From the NCBI RefSeq assembly GCF_023073315.1, contig NZ_JADPJH010000037.1, positions 1-64,000 of the forward strand: a stretch of 64,000 bases of DNA. Reading direction: 5' to 3'. A model generated the notes under the pieces. That model was given only the letters and a program-made list of their open reading frames with translations. It was not told where the DNA came from and ran no database searches. Position 1 is the first letter of the stretch. Each line of letters opens with the position of its first letter. The translations under genes were made by a program, and so were the position numbers. Positions 9,667-18,603 of this stretch are shown piece after piece. This stretch comes from Bradyrhizobium sp. 1. GTDB lineage: Bacteria > Pseudomonadota > Alphaproteobacteria > Rhizobiales > Xanthobacteraceae.

Positions 9667-10758
9667 CTAGTAAGTGTAGAACATCCGCTGGATCTCCTTG
9701 CTGTCGGTCGTCTTGGTCAGCGCCAGCATCAGCAAGATACGCGCCTTTTGAGGGTTGAGCGTATCCGAGACGATGAAGTCGTGTTCGTCGTCCTTGGCTT
9801 CGCCATTGCGCGCCACGATGCCGTTGCCGACTCGGCTGCTGCGAACGATCGCGACACCCTTCTTGTGGGCCTCGTCGAGAGCCGGCTCGACCGCGGGCCG
9901 GGCGAGGCTGCCGTCACCCGCGCCGGCGTGCACGATCCCCTTCGCCCCTGCGGCGACAAACGCGTCGATCGCGACCCGGTTCATGTTGGCGTAGCCGTAG
10001 ACGATGTCGACCTGCGGCAGGACATCGAGGCTGGAGACGTCAAACTCGGAGTCCGCCGTGTGCCGGCGCGTCGATTGACGATAGAAATACGGCTTGTTGC
10101 CCTGCATGTAGCCGAGAAAGCCGAGCTCCGGTGTACGGAATGTGTCCGCCGTCGAGGTGTTGTTCTTGGTCACATCGCGCGCTGCGTTGATCTGATCGTT
10201 GAGAGCAACGAGCACGCCCTTGCCGACCGCCTCGTCACTGCCCGCGAGAATCACCGCATTGAAGAGGTTGATCGGCCCATCCGCGCTGATCGCTGTCGAC
10301 GGCCGCATTGCGCCCACGACGACGACGGGCTTTTTGCTCTTGACGACCAGGTCCAGGAAATAGCTGGTTTCCTCGATCGTATCAGTCCCGTGCGTGATGA
10401 CGATTCCATCCACGTCGTCTTGCGCGAGGAGCGTGTTGACGCGCTTTGCAAGCTTGAGCCAGTAGTCGTTGTTCATGTTCTCGCTGGCGATCTGGAAAAC
10501 TTGCTCGCCCTTGACGTTGGCCACCGTTTTCAGTTCGGGGACGGCGTTCAGGAGGGTTTCTATGCCCACCGTAGCTGCCGTGTAACCGACCACTGTGGTG
10601 CTGCTCGCGCCGCTGCCGGCGATCGTGCCGCCGGTTGCCAGAACCATGACGTTGGGCAGACCCGGGCCCCTCGCGTTCGCGACGTCAAGACTGATGAGCA
10701 GCGCGAACAGCAAGCTCACTGACGCCATGATCTGATTACGCACTCGAAGTTGCCACAT
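9667..10758 (-). CDS. Secreted L-asparaginase (type II)
   Basis: A 363-residue asparaginase converting asparagine (and perhaps glutamine) to aspartate and ammonia in the periplasm. The start at 10758 has AAAGGGA upstream and leads into a signal peptide (hydrophobic residues 10-27). Both catalytic threonine motifs are present: LATGGTIAGSG near residue 45 and ITHGTDTIEET near 125, the second with the conserved Thr-Asp. Length and motifs match bacterial AnsB-type enzymes. A longer reading frame upstream runs through a palindromic repeat and is not believed. Confidence 0.95.
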   Translation of the reverse strand: MWQLRVRNQIMASVSLLFALLISLDVANARGPGLPNVMVLATGGTIAGSGASSTTVVGYTAATVGIETLLNAVPELKTVANVKGEQVFQIASENMNNDYWLKLAKRVNTLLAQDDVDGIVITHGTDTIEETSYFLDLVVKSKKPVVVVGAMRPSTAISADGPINLFNAVILAGSDEAVGKGVLVALNDQINAARDVTKNNTSTADTFRTPELGFLGYMQGNKPYFYRQSTRRHTADSEFDVSSLDVLPQVDIVYGYANMNRVAIDAFVAAGAKGIVHAGAGDGSLARPAVEPALDEAHKKGVAIVRSSRVGNGIVARNGEAKDDEHDFIVSDTLNPQKARILLMLALTKTTDSKEIQRMFYTY

Positions 10759-10903
10759 CTTGACGTCCCTTTCCTGGAAACCTTGTCGATGCGCCCCAGT
10801 TCGCTCAGCCCTGCATGATCCGTCAGCCGAGGCTACCTGTCTAGGGTGGCGATACGATCGGATGATTTGGTTTGGACGCCGGCATGCGGAAACACAGACG
10901 CGA

Positions 10904-10953
10904 ATGGCCGGGACATCTGCGCGAAGACGCGCTTCGCGCTTTTGCCCGGCCAT
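10904..10953. repeat. Dispersed palindromic repeat (intergenic)
   Basis: A 50-base imperfect palindrome. The outer arms are ATGGCCGGG and CCCGGCCAT, and the inner arms GCGCGAAG and CTTCGCGC flank ACGC. It lies between the asparaginase start and the PsiF-repeat gene. It resembles short mobile palindromes common in Bradyrhizobium intergenic regions, from memory only. It could form a long hairpin in RNA. Confidence 0.6.
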
Positions 10954-11004
10954 GACGCAGTTTTCGGCGATTGCTCGCTAAAGAAGCAGTGATTTCGTGG
11001 CGCC

Positions 11005-11250
11005 TTACGCGCCGACTTCGCACTTCTTCATGAAGCTGTTCTTGGCGGCGCCGGCGAGCGGCTTGCCGTCGGCGCTGACGGCCTTGGGCGCGCAGGCATC
11101 CGCCTTGCACTTCTTCATGAACGAGGTCTTGGCGGCGCCAGCGAGCGCCTTGCCGTCCTTGCCGACCGCCTTGCTCTCGCAGGTGTCGTCCGCCAAGGCC
11201 GAGCCGGCTGCAAAAGTGGCAACGATCGCAGCCAGGAAAATCCGTTTCAT
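11005..11250 (-). CDS. PsiF-repeat family small secreted protein
   Basis: An 81-residue protein with a signal peptide (MKRIFLAAIVATFAAGSALA) and two tandem units of about 27 residues. Each has a Cys near the start and the block GKxLAGAAKxSFMKKC. This matches the PsiF repeat of phosphate-starvation-inducible secreted proteins. The function of the family is unknown. The start at 11250 is chosen because it begins the signal peptide. The window does not show how the gene is regulated. Confidence 0.85.
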   Translation of the reverse strand: MKRIFLAAIVATFAAGSALADDTCESKAVGKDGKALAGAAKTSFMKKCKADACAPKAVSADGKPLAGAAKNSFMKKCEVGA

Positions 11251-11504
11251 CGTGGGTGTCTCCCTAAACCAAAAGATGGCGTGCGAATTGGAGACTGGAA
11301 TCGTGGCGCAATCAAGCAGGATCGGCGCATGCCGGGCGCCTGTGCGGATATTTTCCGGCGCGCGATGAATGCATTTCGACTCGACCCGCCCGGCCTCGGT
11401 GGGATTTTTCGCATTCGCGCCCGCCACCGATGCTGCACTGCGCGCTGACCTTGCGCCACGAACCTGTTAGGCTCATTCCATTCCAGCAGGAACGGAGCGT
11501 TGCC

Positions 11505-11963
11505 ATGAACGCCGTGACGAGCCCGCAGACCGCCGACCGGCATTCTCACCTGGTTCGCCCCTCGACAATGGAATGGCAGAAGACGCGTTTTCTGGGTTGC
11601 GAGGCGAAGACCTTGCTGTTCGATCGCAGCACCGGGCTGATGACCGCCCTGATGCGCTTCGCGCCAGGCGCGGTGCTGCCCGATCACGGGCATGTCGGCA
11701 TCGAGCAGAGTTACGTGATCGACGGCGCGCTGGTCGACAAGGAGGGGCCGGTCGAGGGCATCATTTGCAAGGCCGGCGAATTCATCTGGCGCGAGGCGGG
11801 CAGCCGGCATGCAGCCTGGTGCCCGGACGGCGCACTGATCCTGGCGATGTTCCAGGTGCCCAACAAGTTTTTCGAGGCCGATGGCAGCGTGGTCGACGCC
11901 GCCGGTCAGGACTGGGATGAGGCTTGGGGGCACACGGCGGCGCGGCAGTCGCGCGGCGTCTAG
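11505..11963 (+). CDS. Cupin-domain protein (ChrR-like)
   Basis: A 152-residue single-domain cupin. The conserved beta-barrel pattern is visible: RFAPGAVLPDHGHVGIEQSY near residues 50-70 supplies His/Glu metal ligands, and EAGSRHAAW near residue 106 supplies the second-motif His. Proteins of this shape resemble the C-terminal cupin of ChrR anti-sigma factors, but there is no sigma factor gene next to it. The start at 11505 has CGGAG 8 bases upstream. The exact role is unknown. Confidence 0.8.
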   Translation: MNAVTSPQTADRHSHLVRPSTMEWQKTRFLGCEAKTLLFDRSTGLMTALMRFAPGAVLPDHGHVGIEQSYVIDGALVDKEGPVEGIICKAGEFIWREAGSRHAAWCPDGALILAMFQVPNKFFEADGSVVDAAGQDWDEAWGHTAARQSRGV

Positions 11964-11970
11964 CGGGGCC

Positions 11971-12933
11971 TCAGACGCCCCGCGCCAGTAATGCCTTGAA
12001 GTCGGCCCGCGCGCGCTGCGCCTCGGCGCGCGCAACCTCGGAGGCGTCGCCAAGGCCGAAATAGCCGTGGATCAGGCCGGGACCTTCATGGTGCTTGACG
12101 CGGACGCCGGCGGCTTCCAGCGCCCGTGCGTAGGCCGCGCCCTCGTCGCGCAAGGGATCGAACCAGGCGGTGGTCACGATCGCGGGCGCAACGCCGGCAA
12201 GGGTTGGCGCGCGCAGCGGCGAGACCCGCCAGTCGGCGGCTTGGTCGGGGTCGGCAAGATAATGGCCGCAAAACCATTCCATCGTGGCACGCGTGAGGAA
12301 GTAGCCGTCGGCATTCTCGGCGCGTGACGGAAACCGCGCGTTCTCGCGCGCGTCCGCATAGAGGCCGACGACATCGGTGACGGGATAGACCAGCAGTTGC
12401 GCGGCAAGGCTGATGCCGGCATCGCGAGAGGCGATTCCGATGGCGGCCGCGAGATTGCCGCCGGCGCTGTCGCCGGCAACGCCGAGGCGTTTTGCATCGC
12501 CGCCAAATTCCGCGAGGCGGTTGAAGATGTCGGTAGCGGCAGCAAAGGCATCCGTGTAGGCGCCGGGAAAACGCGTTTCCGGCGGGCGCCTATAGTCGAC
12601 GGAGACGACGACCGCGCCGGTCTCGATCGCGAGATTGCGCGCCTGCCTGTCATGGGTCTCGAGATCGCCCGCGACCCAGCCGCCGCCATGGAAGAACACC
12701 ACGGTCGGTGCCGGATTGCTGCCGACGCGATAGACGCGGGCACCGAGCGCGCCGGCGCCGCCTTTGACCTTGATGTCCCGCACGGTGTTGACCGGCGGCG
12801 GCGGCACGGCCGCGCGCGAGTCAGCCAGTGCACGCAAGGAATCGCGGGCGCTCTGTGGCGTCATCGCGGTGGGATCGCGCAGCGGCAGCAGCGGAATGAT
12901 CTGGGCGATGACGGGATCGAGCGGTGCGGGCAT
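11971..12933 (-). CDS. Alpha/beta hydrolase, hormone-sensitive lipase-like esterase
   Basis: A 320-residue cytoplasmic esterase of the HSL family. The oxyanion-hole motif FFHGGGWVAGD is near residue 80. The nucleophile motif GDSAGGN is near residue 155, with the catalytic Ser in the middle. The acid is probably in the AWFDPLRDEG block near 262 and the His in GLIHGYFG near 292. It should hydrolyse short-chain acyl esters. It is convergent with the cupin gene, 7 bases apart, and divergent from the nitroreductase. Confidence 0.92.
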   Translation of the reverse strand: MPAPLDPVIAQIIPLLPLRDPTAMTPQSARDSLRALADSRAAVPPPPVNTVRDIKVKGGAGALGARVYRVGSNPAPTVVFFHGGGWVAGDLETHDRQARNLAIETGAVVVSVDYRRPPETRFPGAYTDAFAAATDIFNRLAEFGGDAKRLGVAGDSAGGNLAAAIGIASRDAGISLAAQLLVYPVTDVVGLYADARENARFPSRAENADGYFLTRATMEWFCGHYLADPDQAADWRVSPLRAPTLAGVAPAIVTTAWFDPLRDEGAAYARALEAAGVRVKHHEGPGLIHGYFGLGDASEVARAEAQRARADFKALLARGV

Positions 12934-13058
12934 GGCTTACGTCCTCGCTGGGTTCTTGGTCTTGCTTGCGGGTTAGCATAGATTTGGCGGACAGCATCGG
13001 CAACCGTTTGCGCGTTACAATTGCAATGCCGAGATGAACGGGCAGGGAGGCCAAACAG

Positions 13059-13736
13059 GTGGAATTCGAAGCGCTGGTCCAGTCGCGCCGCAGCGTGCGC
13101 GGTTTCAAGAACGAGCCGGTGCCGCGCGCCGTCGTCGAGGAGATTATCGAGAGCGCAAAGCGCGCGCCGTCGTCGATGAACACGCAGCCCTGGCATGTCC
13201 ATGTGCTCACAGGCGGGCCGCTGGAAGAGCTGCGCCGCCGCAACATGGAGGAGATGGTCGGCGGCGCCAAGGTTAAGCGCGACATCATCAGCCATGGTGA
13301 GTATCAAGGCGTTCACCGTACCCGGCAGGTCGATATCGCCAAGCAATTGTTCAGCGCGATGGGGATCGCGCGCGACGACAAGCCGATGCGGCAGGACTGG
13401 GTGCTGCGCGGCTTCCGCCAGTTCGACGCGCCGGTCTCGCTGGTGCTGACCTATGACCGCGTGCTCGATCCCGGCGCGGTCTGCCATTTCGATCTCGGCG
13501 CGCTCTGCTACGGCATCGTGCTCGCGGCCTGGGACCGCGGCCTCGGCTCTGTCATTAACGGGCAGGGCATCATGCGTTCCGACATCGTGCGCGAGGTCGC
13601 AGACATTCCGCAGGACGAGGTCATCATGACCTGCGTCGCGATGGGCTATCCCGACGACAGCTTTGCCGCGAACGCGGTTCGCTCGGATCGCGAGGGCAAT
13701 GACGATTTCGTGCGTTATGTCGGCTTTGCCGATTAG
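13059..13736 (+). CDS. Nitroreductase family flavoprotein
   Basis: A 225-residue FMN-dependent NAD(P)H oxidoreductase. Family features are RRSVRGF at residues 9-15 for FMN phosphate binding, APSSMNTQPWHVHV near residue 40, and the C-terminal CVAMGYPDD block near 195. The start is a GTG at 13059, with GGGAGG 8 bases upstream. Members reduce nitroaromatics, quinones or enones, and the physiological substrate is unknown. The gene stands alone, divergent from the esterase. Confidence 0.93.
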   Translation: MEFEALVQSRRSVRGFKNEPVPRAVVEEIIESAKRAPSSMNTQPWHVHVLTGGPLEELRRRNMEEMVGGAKVKRDIISHGEYQGVHRTRQVDIAKQLFSAMGIARDDKPMRQDWVLRGFRQFDAPVSLVLTYDRVLDPGAVCHFDLGALCYGIVLAAWDRGLGSVINGQGIMRSDIVREVADIPQDEVIMTCVAMGYPDDSFAANAVRSDREGNDDFVRYVGFAD

Positions 13737-13882
13737 CACGATCGCCAGCCTGCGCGGCGAGAGGAGATTATTCTCTCGCCGAAATTTTTGGTGCGGAGTC
13801 CTCGAGGCCTCTTGCAATCTCGATCGCGCGGGAGGAACAATATGCGGACTGAAAGGTTTGTTGCTGGCGCGAGGGAATTGAC

Positions 13883-14086
13883 ATGCGGCGGCTGGCTAGC
13901 CTGGTTCGACGGTTGTTCGGTCCGCGACTGCGGCACACGATCGATGATGATCCAAGTCTTCCCTTCACACCCGATGAGCTCTCCAGGCTGATCCGCAGCG
14001 GCAGACGTGAGGACATGAAGCTGCTCGCGGAAGGATTGGCCTGTCGCTCTATTCCGCGTCCCGCCAGATATCGCGCGACGCATTAG
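13883..14086 (+). CDS. Small basic hypothetical protein
   Basis: A 67-residue, Arg-rich reading frame (MRRLASLVRRLFGPRL at the start) between the nitroreductase and the HD-GYP gene. It has GAGGGA about 9 bases before its ATG and no competing gene on either strand. I recognise no domain. It could be a real small protein or a chance frame, and support is only position, Shine-Dalgarno and length. Confidence 0.45.
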   Translation: MRRLASLVRRLFGPRLRHTIDDDPSLPFTPDELSRLIRSGRREDMKLLAEGLACRSIPRPARYRATH

Positions 14087-14113
14087 GTCGGGTTGAAGAG
14101 GCGTTTGCCGCGC

Positions 14114-15235
14114 TCACCGCGTGAGCGCGACCTGCTTGAATGACCCCACCAGCGCCTTCTCCAGCTTCCCGCTCATTCCGCACAGAATGTTGTAGGCCTC
14201 GTTGCGCGGCATCGTCGGCTTGTAGTGCCGGTGCTCGATCAGCGCTGCGAAAATGTCCGAGATGGTGAGGATGCGCACGATATCGCCGATGTTCTCGGCG
14301 CAGAGCCCATCCGGATAGCCGCTGCCGTCGAGAAATTCGTGGTGATGGCGCACGGCGTCGAGCATCTCGGGCGAGATCTTCTCGTGATCCTTCAGATAAT
14401 CGTAGCCCGCGGCCGGATGGGTTTCGATCATGGCGCGCTCGTCCGGATCGAGGCGGCCGGGCTTGTCGAGGATGGCGAGCGGGATCTGGGCCTTGCCGAT
14501 GTCGTGGAACATCGCCGCCGTATACAGGCGCTCCAGATCGGCTCTGCCGACGCCGAGGCTCAAGCCGAAGTCGATGGCGACGCCGGTGACGAGCAGGCAA
14601 TGCTGATAGGTTCCCTCGTGGTGGCGCCGCACCGTCGTCAGCCATTCCGACAGGCCATGCTGGGTGATGCGATCGGCGATCTGGCGGCCGGCTTCCTTGG
14701 CGCCGTCGACATCGAGCGGCTGGCCGAGGGTGACGGACATGAACATCGACGCGATCGCGGTCGCCGCGGTCTCGACGGCATTGTCCGGCTGCTTCGCGCC
14801 GGCTGACGGCGCGGATGCACCGTCGGCCAGATCGGTCAGTGCCGCCAGCAATTTGATCCGGTTGATCGCTCCGGGAAGCACCAGCGTCGCCCCCAGCGCA
14901 TAGGCCTGCGAAATGCCGACGTGAGAGGTGTGCTCGAGCAGGAAGATGCGCTTCCTGGCCTTCGCGAGCTTGCCGGCGCGCTTCTTGATGGCCACGATGT
15001 TATCGACGTCGCGAAGCTCGGCGCGGATGATGATCGCGGACGGCACCTGCGCCAGCCTGGAATCGGCGTCGAGCCGTTCGCCCGCGACGGTGAATTTCTC
15101 TTCGAGGATCGAGCGAACGCCCGACAATTTGTCGGACGTGTCCGCCAGCACTTGCACAAGTGGGCGGGCCGCTTCCCTTTCTCTGATACCGCCGTCACGA
15201 CTGACGGGGTTTTGCATGGTTCGCGCGTTCTGCAC
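14114..15235 (-). CDS. HD-GYP domain protein, probable cyclic-di-GMP phosphodiesterase
   Basis: A 373-residue protein. The N-terminal 150 residues look like a degenerate receiver-type domain (SAIIIRAELRDVDNI, RKRIFLLEH). The C-terminal half is HD-GYP: HHEGTYQHC near 205, MFHDIGK near 242 (the HD metal pair), ETHPAAGYDYL near 272, HHHEFLDGSGYPDG near 295 with the GYP triplet. Such domains hydrolyse cyclic-di-GMP. The start is either GTG 15235 (AGGT upstream) or ATG 15217. It lies 54 bases after a PilZ gene on the same strand, so makers, breakers or readers of the same messenger are probably co-expressed. Confidence 0.93.
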   Translation of the reverse strand: MQNARTMQNPVSRDGGIREREAARPLVQVLADTSDKLSGVRSILEEKFTVAGERLDADSRLAQVPSAIIIRAELRDVDNIVAIKKRAGKLAKARKRIFLLEHTSHVGISQAYALGATLVLPGAINRIKLLAALTDLADGASAPSAGAKQPDNAVETAATAIASMFMSVTLGQPLDVDGAKEAGRQIADRITQHGLSEWLTTVRRHHEGTYQHCLLVTGVAIDFGLSLGVGRADLERLYTAAMFHDIGKAQIPLAILDKPGRLDPDERAMIETHPAAGYDYLKDHEKISPEMLDAVRHHHEFLDGSGYPDGLCAENIGDIVRILTISDIFAALIEHRHYKPTMPRNEAYNILCGMSGKLEKALVGSFKQVALTR

Positions 15236-15289
15236 GGTATGACCTGGACGTTGACGTTACTGGAGTTCAACGTGGGGTGAATGGTGTGC

Positions 15290-15616
15290 CTATTTGGCCT
15301 GAACGGCGTTTTGCGCCGCCGCCTGCGCCTTTGGCCTCTTCTTGCCGTCCGCGGTGATGAAATGGATGCCGGCCGTGGTGCCGTCGATCCAGACCAGCTC
15401 GCAGCGCCGGTAGGCGAGGCCCGTCGAGGACAGCACCAGGAAGAACTCCTTGGCCTGCAGCACGTCGAGCGTGCCTTCGATCTCGAGCTTGGCGCCGGTC
15501 TGCGACACGTCGAGCAGGACACAGCTGCGTCGCCATGTGCCGTCCGAGCCCATCAGATTGACAGACTGCCTGTGGTCCATCTTTACGCGAGATGTTTTTC
15601 GGCCATCGAACTTCAT
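15290..15616 (-). CDS. PilZ domain protein, probable cyclic-di-GMP receptor
   Basis: A 108-residue single PilZ domain. The N terminus is basic (MKFDGRKTSRVKMDHR), where PilZ proteins have the RxxxR motif. The second motif is DVSQTGAKLE near residue 36, matching D/NxSxxG. The strand pattern ends with CELVWIDGTTAGIHF. It probably binds cyclic-di-GMP and relays it to a partner. Its ATG overlaps the stop of the DUF2336 gene (ATGA), so the two are coupled, and the HD-GYP gene follows. Confidence 0.92.
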   Translation of the reverse strand: MKFDGRKTSRVKMDHRQSVNLMGSDGTWRRSCVLLDVSQTGAKLEIEGTLDVLQAKEFFLVLSSTGLAYRRCELVWIDGTTAGIHFITADGKKRPKAQAAAQNAVQAK

Positions 15617-16710
15617 CGGTTAACCCCCATCTTCGTGCCGCGATTTCCCCGATCGCTTGTGCCGGCACTTGCTGCGATTTCCCCCCAGCGCACGGTCCAT
15701 TGGCTGGTCGACAGAAGAAGCGTCTCGAAGAGGAGTTGCGCGCGTTGGCGCTGCCCGAAGGAGAGCCGCGCGCCGCTGCGGTTGCTCAGGATCGCAAGCG
15801 TGGTCGCCCAGTTCAGGCGCGAGGCGCGGCAGGCCATCACCAGGCCCTCGCAATCGTCATCGGTCACAATATGCTCGACGACCTCGATCGGAGTGCCCGA
15901 CAGCACCGACAGCGCGGTGAAGAGATTGGCGGTCTCGCCGCGGATCGCGAAACGATTCACCGTGGAATCGTTGAGCTTGCCGACGCGGTTGAGCGCGACG
16001 ATCTCCGGCCTGGCGCTCGCATAGTCGGCCGCGCACGGCCGCTTCGGCGCTGTATCTTGCGCTGGCGGGGCGGCGGACGCGCTGGGCTTGGTCGGCGCCC
16101 TCTCGCCGGACGGGACCGCGAGAAGCTTCCGCACGACCACGTCGGGCGTGCCGGGCCGCAGCGCCAGCGCCTTCATGATCTCGCCGTCCTGCTCCGCCCT
16201 GGCGATCAGCGCGGCATAGGCTGCCTCGGAGAATTTGGCGCCGGGGTTGTTGATCAGCGCGAGACAGATCGGTCCGCCGCGCGCGATCAGCGCCTCGGTC
16301 ACAGCAGGCTCGATCGAGTTGCGAGCCGCGATCGCGTGTTGCTGCCGCCCGCCGCAGGAGACCGCGACTGCGGCGAGATCCGCCGCGGAGACTGCCGGAG
16401 ATCTCTGCAGGACCGGACACGCCACATCAGGGTCGTCGTGTGAGGCGAGACGTCGCAATGTCGCCGGTGGAGCCACCGTGAGCTCGGCCAGCGTGGTGCT
16501 GAGCTGAGCCAATGCGCTGGCCTCGACGCGTTCCGTCAATCGCAGCAGAACGCCGTCGACGACGCCTGCAAGCAGTTCCTGAGGCCGGTCGCGGCTGCCA
16601 GTGAGCAACTGCCCAATGCCAGACAGGATGCGTGCGCAGCGGTCCAGCGGACAGGTTGCGGCTGCTTCTTCCAGTTCATCCAGAATATCGGCAGGCGAAT
16701 TTGCCATCAT
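15613..16710 (-). CDS. DUF2336 domain protein
   Basis: A 365-residue alpha-helical, Ala/Leu-rich protein of the DUF2336 family, which is typical of alphaproteobacteria and often next to signalling genes. HEAT-like short helices run through residues 40-190 (for example RRLASHDDPDVACPVLQ). A Pro/Ala-rich linker at 205-230 precedes a second helical part. No catalytic motif is visible. It is the first gene of the DUF2336 - PilZ - HD-GYP operon. Start may be the first or second Met (16710 or 16707). The function is unknown. Confidence 0.85.
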   Translation of the reverse strand: MMANSPADILDELEEAAATCPLDRCARILSGIGQLLTGSRDRPQELLAGVVDGVLLRLTERVEASALAQLSTTLAELTVAPPATLRRLASHDDPDVACPVLQRSPAVSAADLAAVAVSCGGRQQHAIAARNSIEPAVTEALIARGGPICLALINNPGAKFSEAAYAALIARAEQDGEIMKALALRPGTPDVVVRKLLAVPSGERAPTKPSASAAPPAQDTAPKRPCAADYASARPEIVALNRVGKLNDSTVNRFAIRGETANLFTALSVLSGTPIEVVEHIVTDDDCEGLVMACRASRLNWATTLAILSNRSGARLSFGQRQRAQLLFETLLLSTSQWTVRWGEIAASAGTSDRGNRGTKMGVNR

Positions 16711-17014
16711 GGCAGGGGCCTGTACTTAAATAAATTGCGACTATCCAACGACCTCCATTCCGCGCCAGAGGCGTTAATTTGAAATTTAGACCTCGCTCCC
16801 CCGGGTATGAATGCACCTCCGACGTCGCTGGAAACGCTATCGAAATTTGGCGAGGCCTGATGCGCCGGCTTGTCCTTTGAACGGGACACTCGCCAACTGA
16901 TCCACACACTCGGTGTGATTCCTTCGGCGTGAGGGCAACCGAAAGGGGGGAAGCAAGCCGGTATCGTTGCCGGACGCGCGTCTGTTGCGACGCGACGTTT
17001 CATATTGCATTGCC
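16711..17014. other. Divergent intergenic region, no gene seen
   Basis: These 304 bases separate the DUF2336 operon from the AraC-type gene and must carry both promoters. The part near 16720-16790 is relatively AT-rich, with several short A/T runs. I see no convincing coding frame, hairpin or operator. Confidence 0.5.
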
Positions 17015-17962
17015 ATGAACAGTATTGATGATGCGCCCGGGTTGGCGCCCAAAACATTTCGCTTCTCCGATGTCGATGAATTTCGAAATGCCATACGAGG
17101 CCTGAACTTCGAATTCACGCCTTTCGTACGGAAGATTTCGGCTGAGCAGACCATCTTGTCGCTGCCTAGCTGCGACGTGAATCTGACGCGCGCGTTTCCG
17201 CGCGTCGTCGACGCGCAGCTCGTCGAGAATTGCACGGCGGTCGGCTTCACGATGGACGACCTCAATGTGCCCATTCGCTTCAACGGCTCGCAGCGCGCCC
17301 GCCCGGTCGTCGTCATCGGCAGCGGCGGCGCCGCTTACACCACCATCGAGGAGGTGCAGCGACAAATCGCCTCCGTGGTGTTCAGGCCGGAGGTGACGGA
17401 TCGCGGCTGGCCGCACGCGGTCTCGAGCTTCAAGATTTTTGAAACGACCGCCGCGGGCTTGAACGGGCTGCGCAGCGTGGTTCGGGAGGTGCTGGCTGCC
17501 GCGTCGGAACCCGTCGATGCGGCTGGGTTGCCGTCGAAGGCCGCAGCCATGAAGGAGTCTCTGCTCGGCGCCGTCGACGACGCGTTCGAAAGCGTCGTTT
17601 CGGCGCGATGGACCCTGCGTCCCAACGATGAGCGGAACTTCAGGATCTTCCAGGACATCCGCGCGCTGTTGTCCGACGACCTCTCGCAGCCGATCTACAG
17701 CGGGGAGATGGCGCGCAAGCTGAATTTGTCCGTCCGCACCATGCACGACGTGGTCCGGCGTTATCGCGGCATGAGCCTGCATCGCTATTTGCGCCTGCGC
17801 CGGTTGTGGCTGGTGCGCCGACGGTTGCTCGCGGGGGCCGAGAGCGTCAAGGCTGTCGCGCTGGCGTTCGGCTTCTGGCATCTCAGCGACTTCTCCAGAA
17901 GTTACCGCGACCAGTTCGGCGAGACGCCGTCGCAAACGCTTGCGTTCGGCCGGAGCCGATAG
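17015..17962 (+). CDS. AraC family transcriptional regulator
   Basis: A 315-residue regulator. The N-terminal two thirds form a ligand or dimerisation domain of the AraC-binding type with no clear identity. The C-terminal 95 residues carry two helix-turn-helix motifs, MARKLNLSVRTMHDVVRRY near residue 232 and KAVALAFGFWHLSDFSRSY near 285, followed by FGETPSQTL, the usual AraC end. The ATG at 17015 is chosen over an upstream TTG. The FMN reductase gene follows on the same strand 44 bases later and may be a target or operon partner. Confidence 0.9.
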   Translation: MNSIDDAPGLAPKTFRFSDVDEFRNAIRGLNFEFTPFVRKISAEQTILSLPSCDVNLTRAFPRVVDAQLVENCTAVGFTMDDLNVPIRFNGSQRARPVVVIGSGGAAYTTIEEVQRQIASVVFRPEVTDRGWPHAVSSFKIFETTAAGLNGLRSVVREVLAAASEPVDAAGLPSKAAAMKESLLGAVDDAFESVVSARWTLRPNDERNFRIFQDIRALLSDDLSQPIYSGEMARKLNLSVRTMHDVVRRYRGMSLHRYLRLRRLWLVRRRLLAGAESVKAVALAFGFWHLSDFSRSYRDQFGETPSQTLAFGRSR

Positions 17963-18006
17963 CAATTGGATAGGCCCGCCGCTGCGTTTCGTGCTAGCTT
18001 CCGCCC

Positions 18007-18597
18007 ATGAGCAATCGCATCCTCGTCCTCTACGGTTCCTACCGTTCCGACCGCATGGGCATCCGCCTTGCGAACTTCGTCATCAATGGCCTGCGCAGTC
18101 GCGGCGAGGAGGTCGAGTTCATCGACGCCAAGGCGATTGGCCTGCCGATGCTCGACCGCATGTACAAGGAACATCCCAAGGGTGCGGCGCCGGAGGCGCT
18201 GGAGAAGCTGGCCGGACAGATCCGCGGCGCCGACGGTTTCGTCTTCGTCACCGGCGAGTACAATTGGGGCATCCAGCCCGGCCTGAAAAACCTCACCGAC
18301 CATTTCCTCGAAGAATGGTTCTGGCGTCCGGCCGCCATCGCGAGCTATTCCGCCGGCCGCCTGTCCGGCGCGCGTGCCTCGACCGCATGGCACGGCACGC
18401 TGTCGGAGATGGGCATGGTGGTGGTGTCGAGCACGATCGGCGTCGGTCCGATCGCGCAGACGCTCTCGGCCGAGGGCGAGCCGATCGGCGAGGGCGGCAA
18501 GGCGCTGGAGCGGTCGTTCCCGCGCTTTGCCGATGATCTCACATGGTGGATCGAGGCGGCGAAAGCGCAGCGGGCTCGCAAGGCGCCGCCATATTGA
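18007..18597 (+). CDS. NADPH-dependent FMN reductase family flavoprotein
   Basis: A 196-residue flavodoxin-fold reductase. The phosphate-binding loop is LVLYGSYRSDRMG at residues 6-18. The isoalloxazine-contacting loop is VTGEYNWGIQPGLKNLTDH near residues 80-98, a family hallmark. It probably reduces FMN, quinones or azo compounds with NADPH. It lies downstream of the AraC-type regulator and is convergent with the chemoreceptor gene. Confidence 0.92.
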   Translation: MSNRILVLYGSYRSDRMGIRLANFVINGLRSRGEEVEFIDAKAIGLPMLDRMYKEHPKGAAPEALEKLAGQIRGADGFVFVTGEYNWGIQPGLKNLTDHFLEEWFWRPAAIASYSAGRLSGARASTAWHGTLSEMGMVVVSSTIGVGPIAQTLSAEGEPIGEGGKALERSFPRFADDLTWWIEAAKAQRARKAPPY

Positions 18598-18603
18598 GTT
18601 TGC

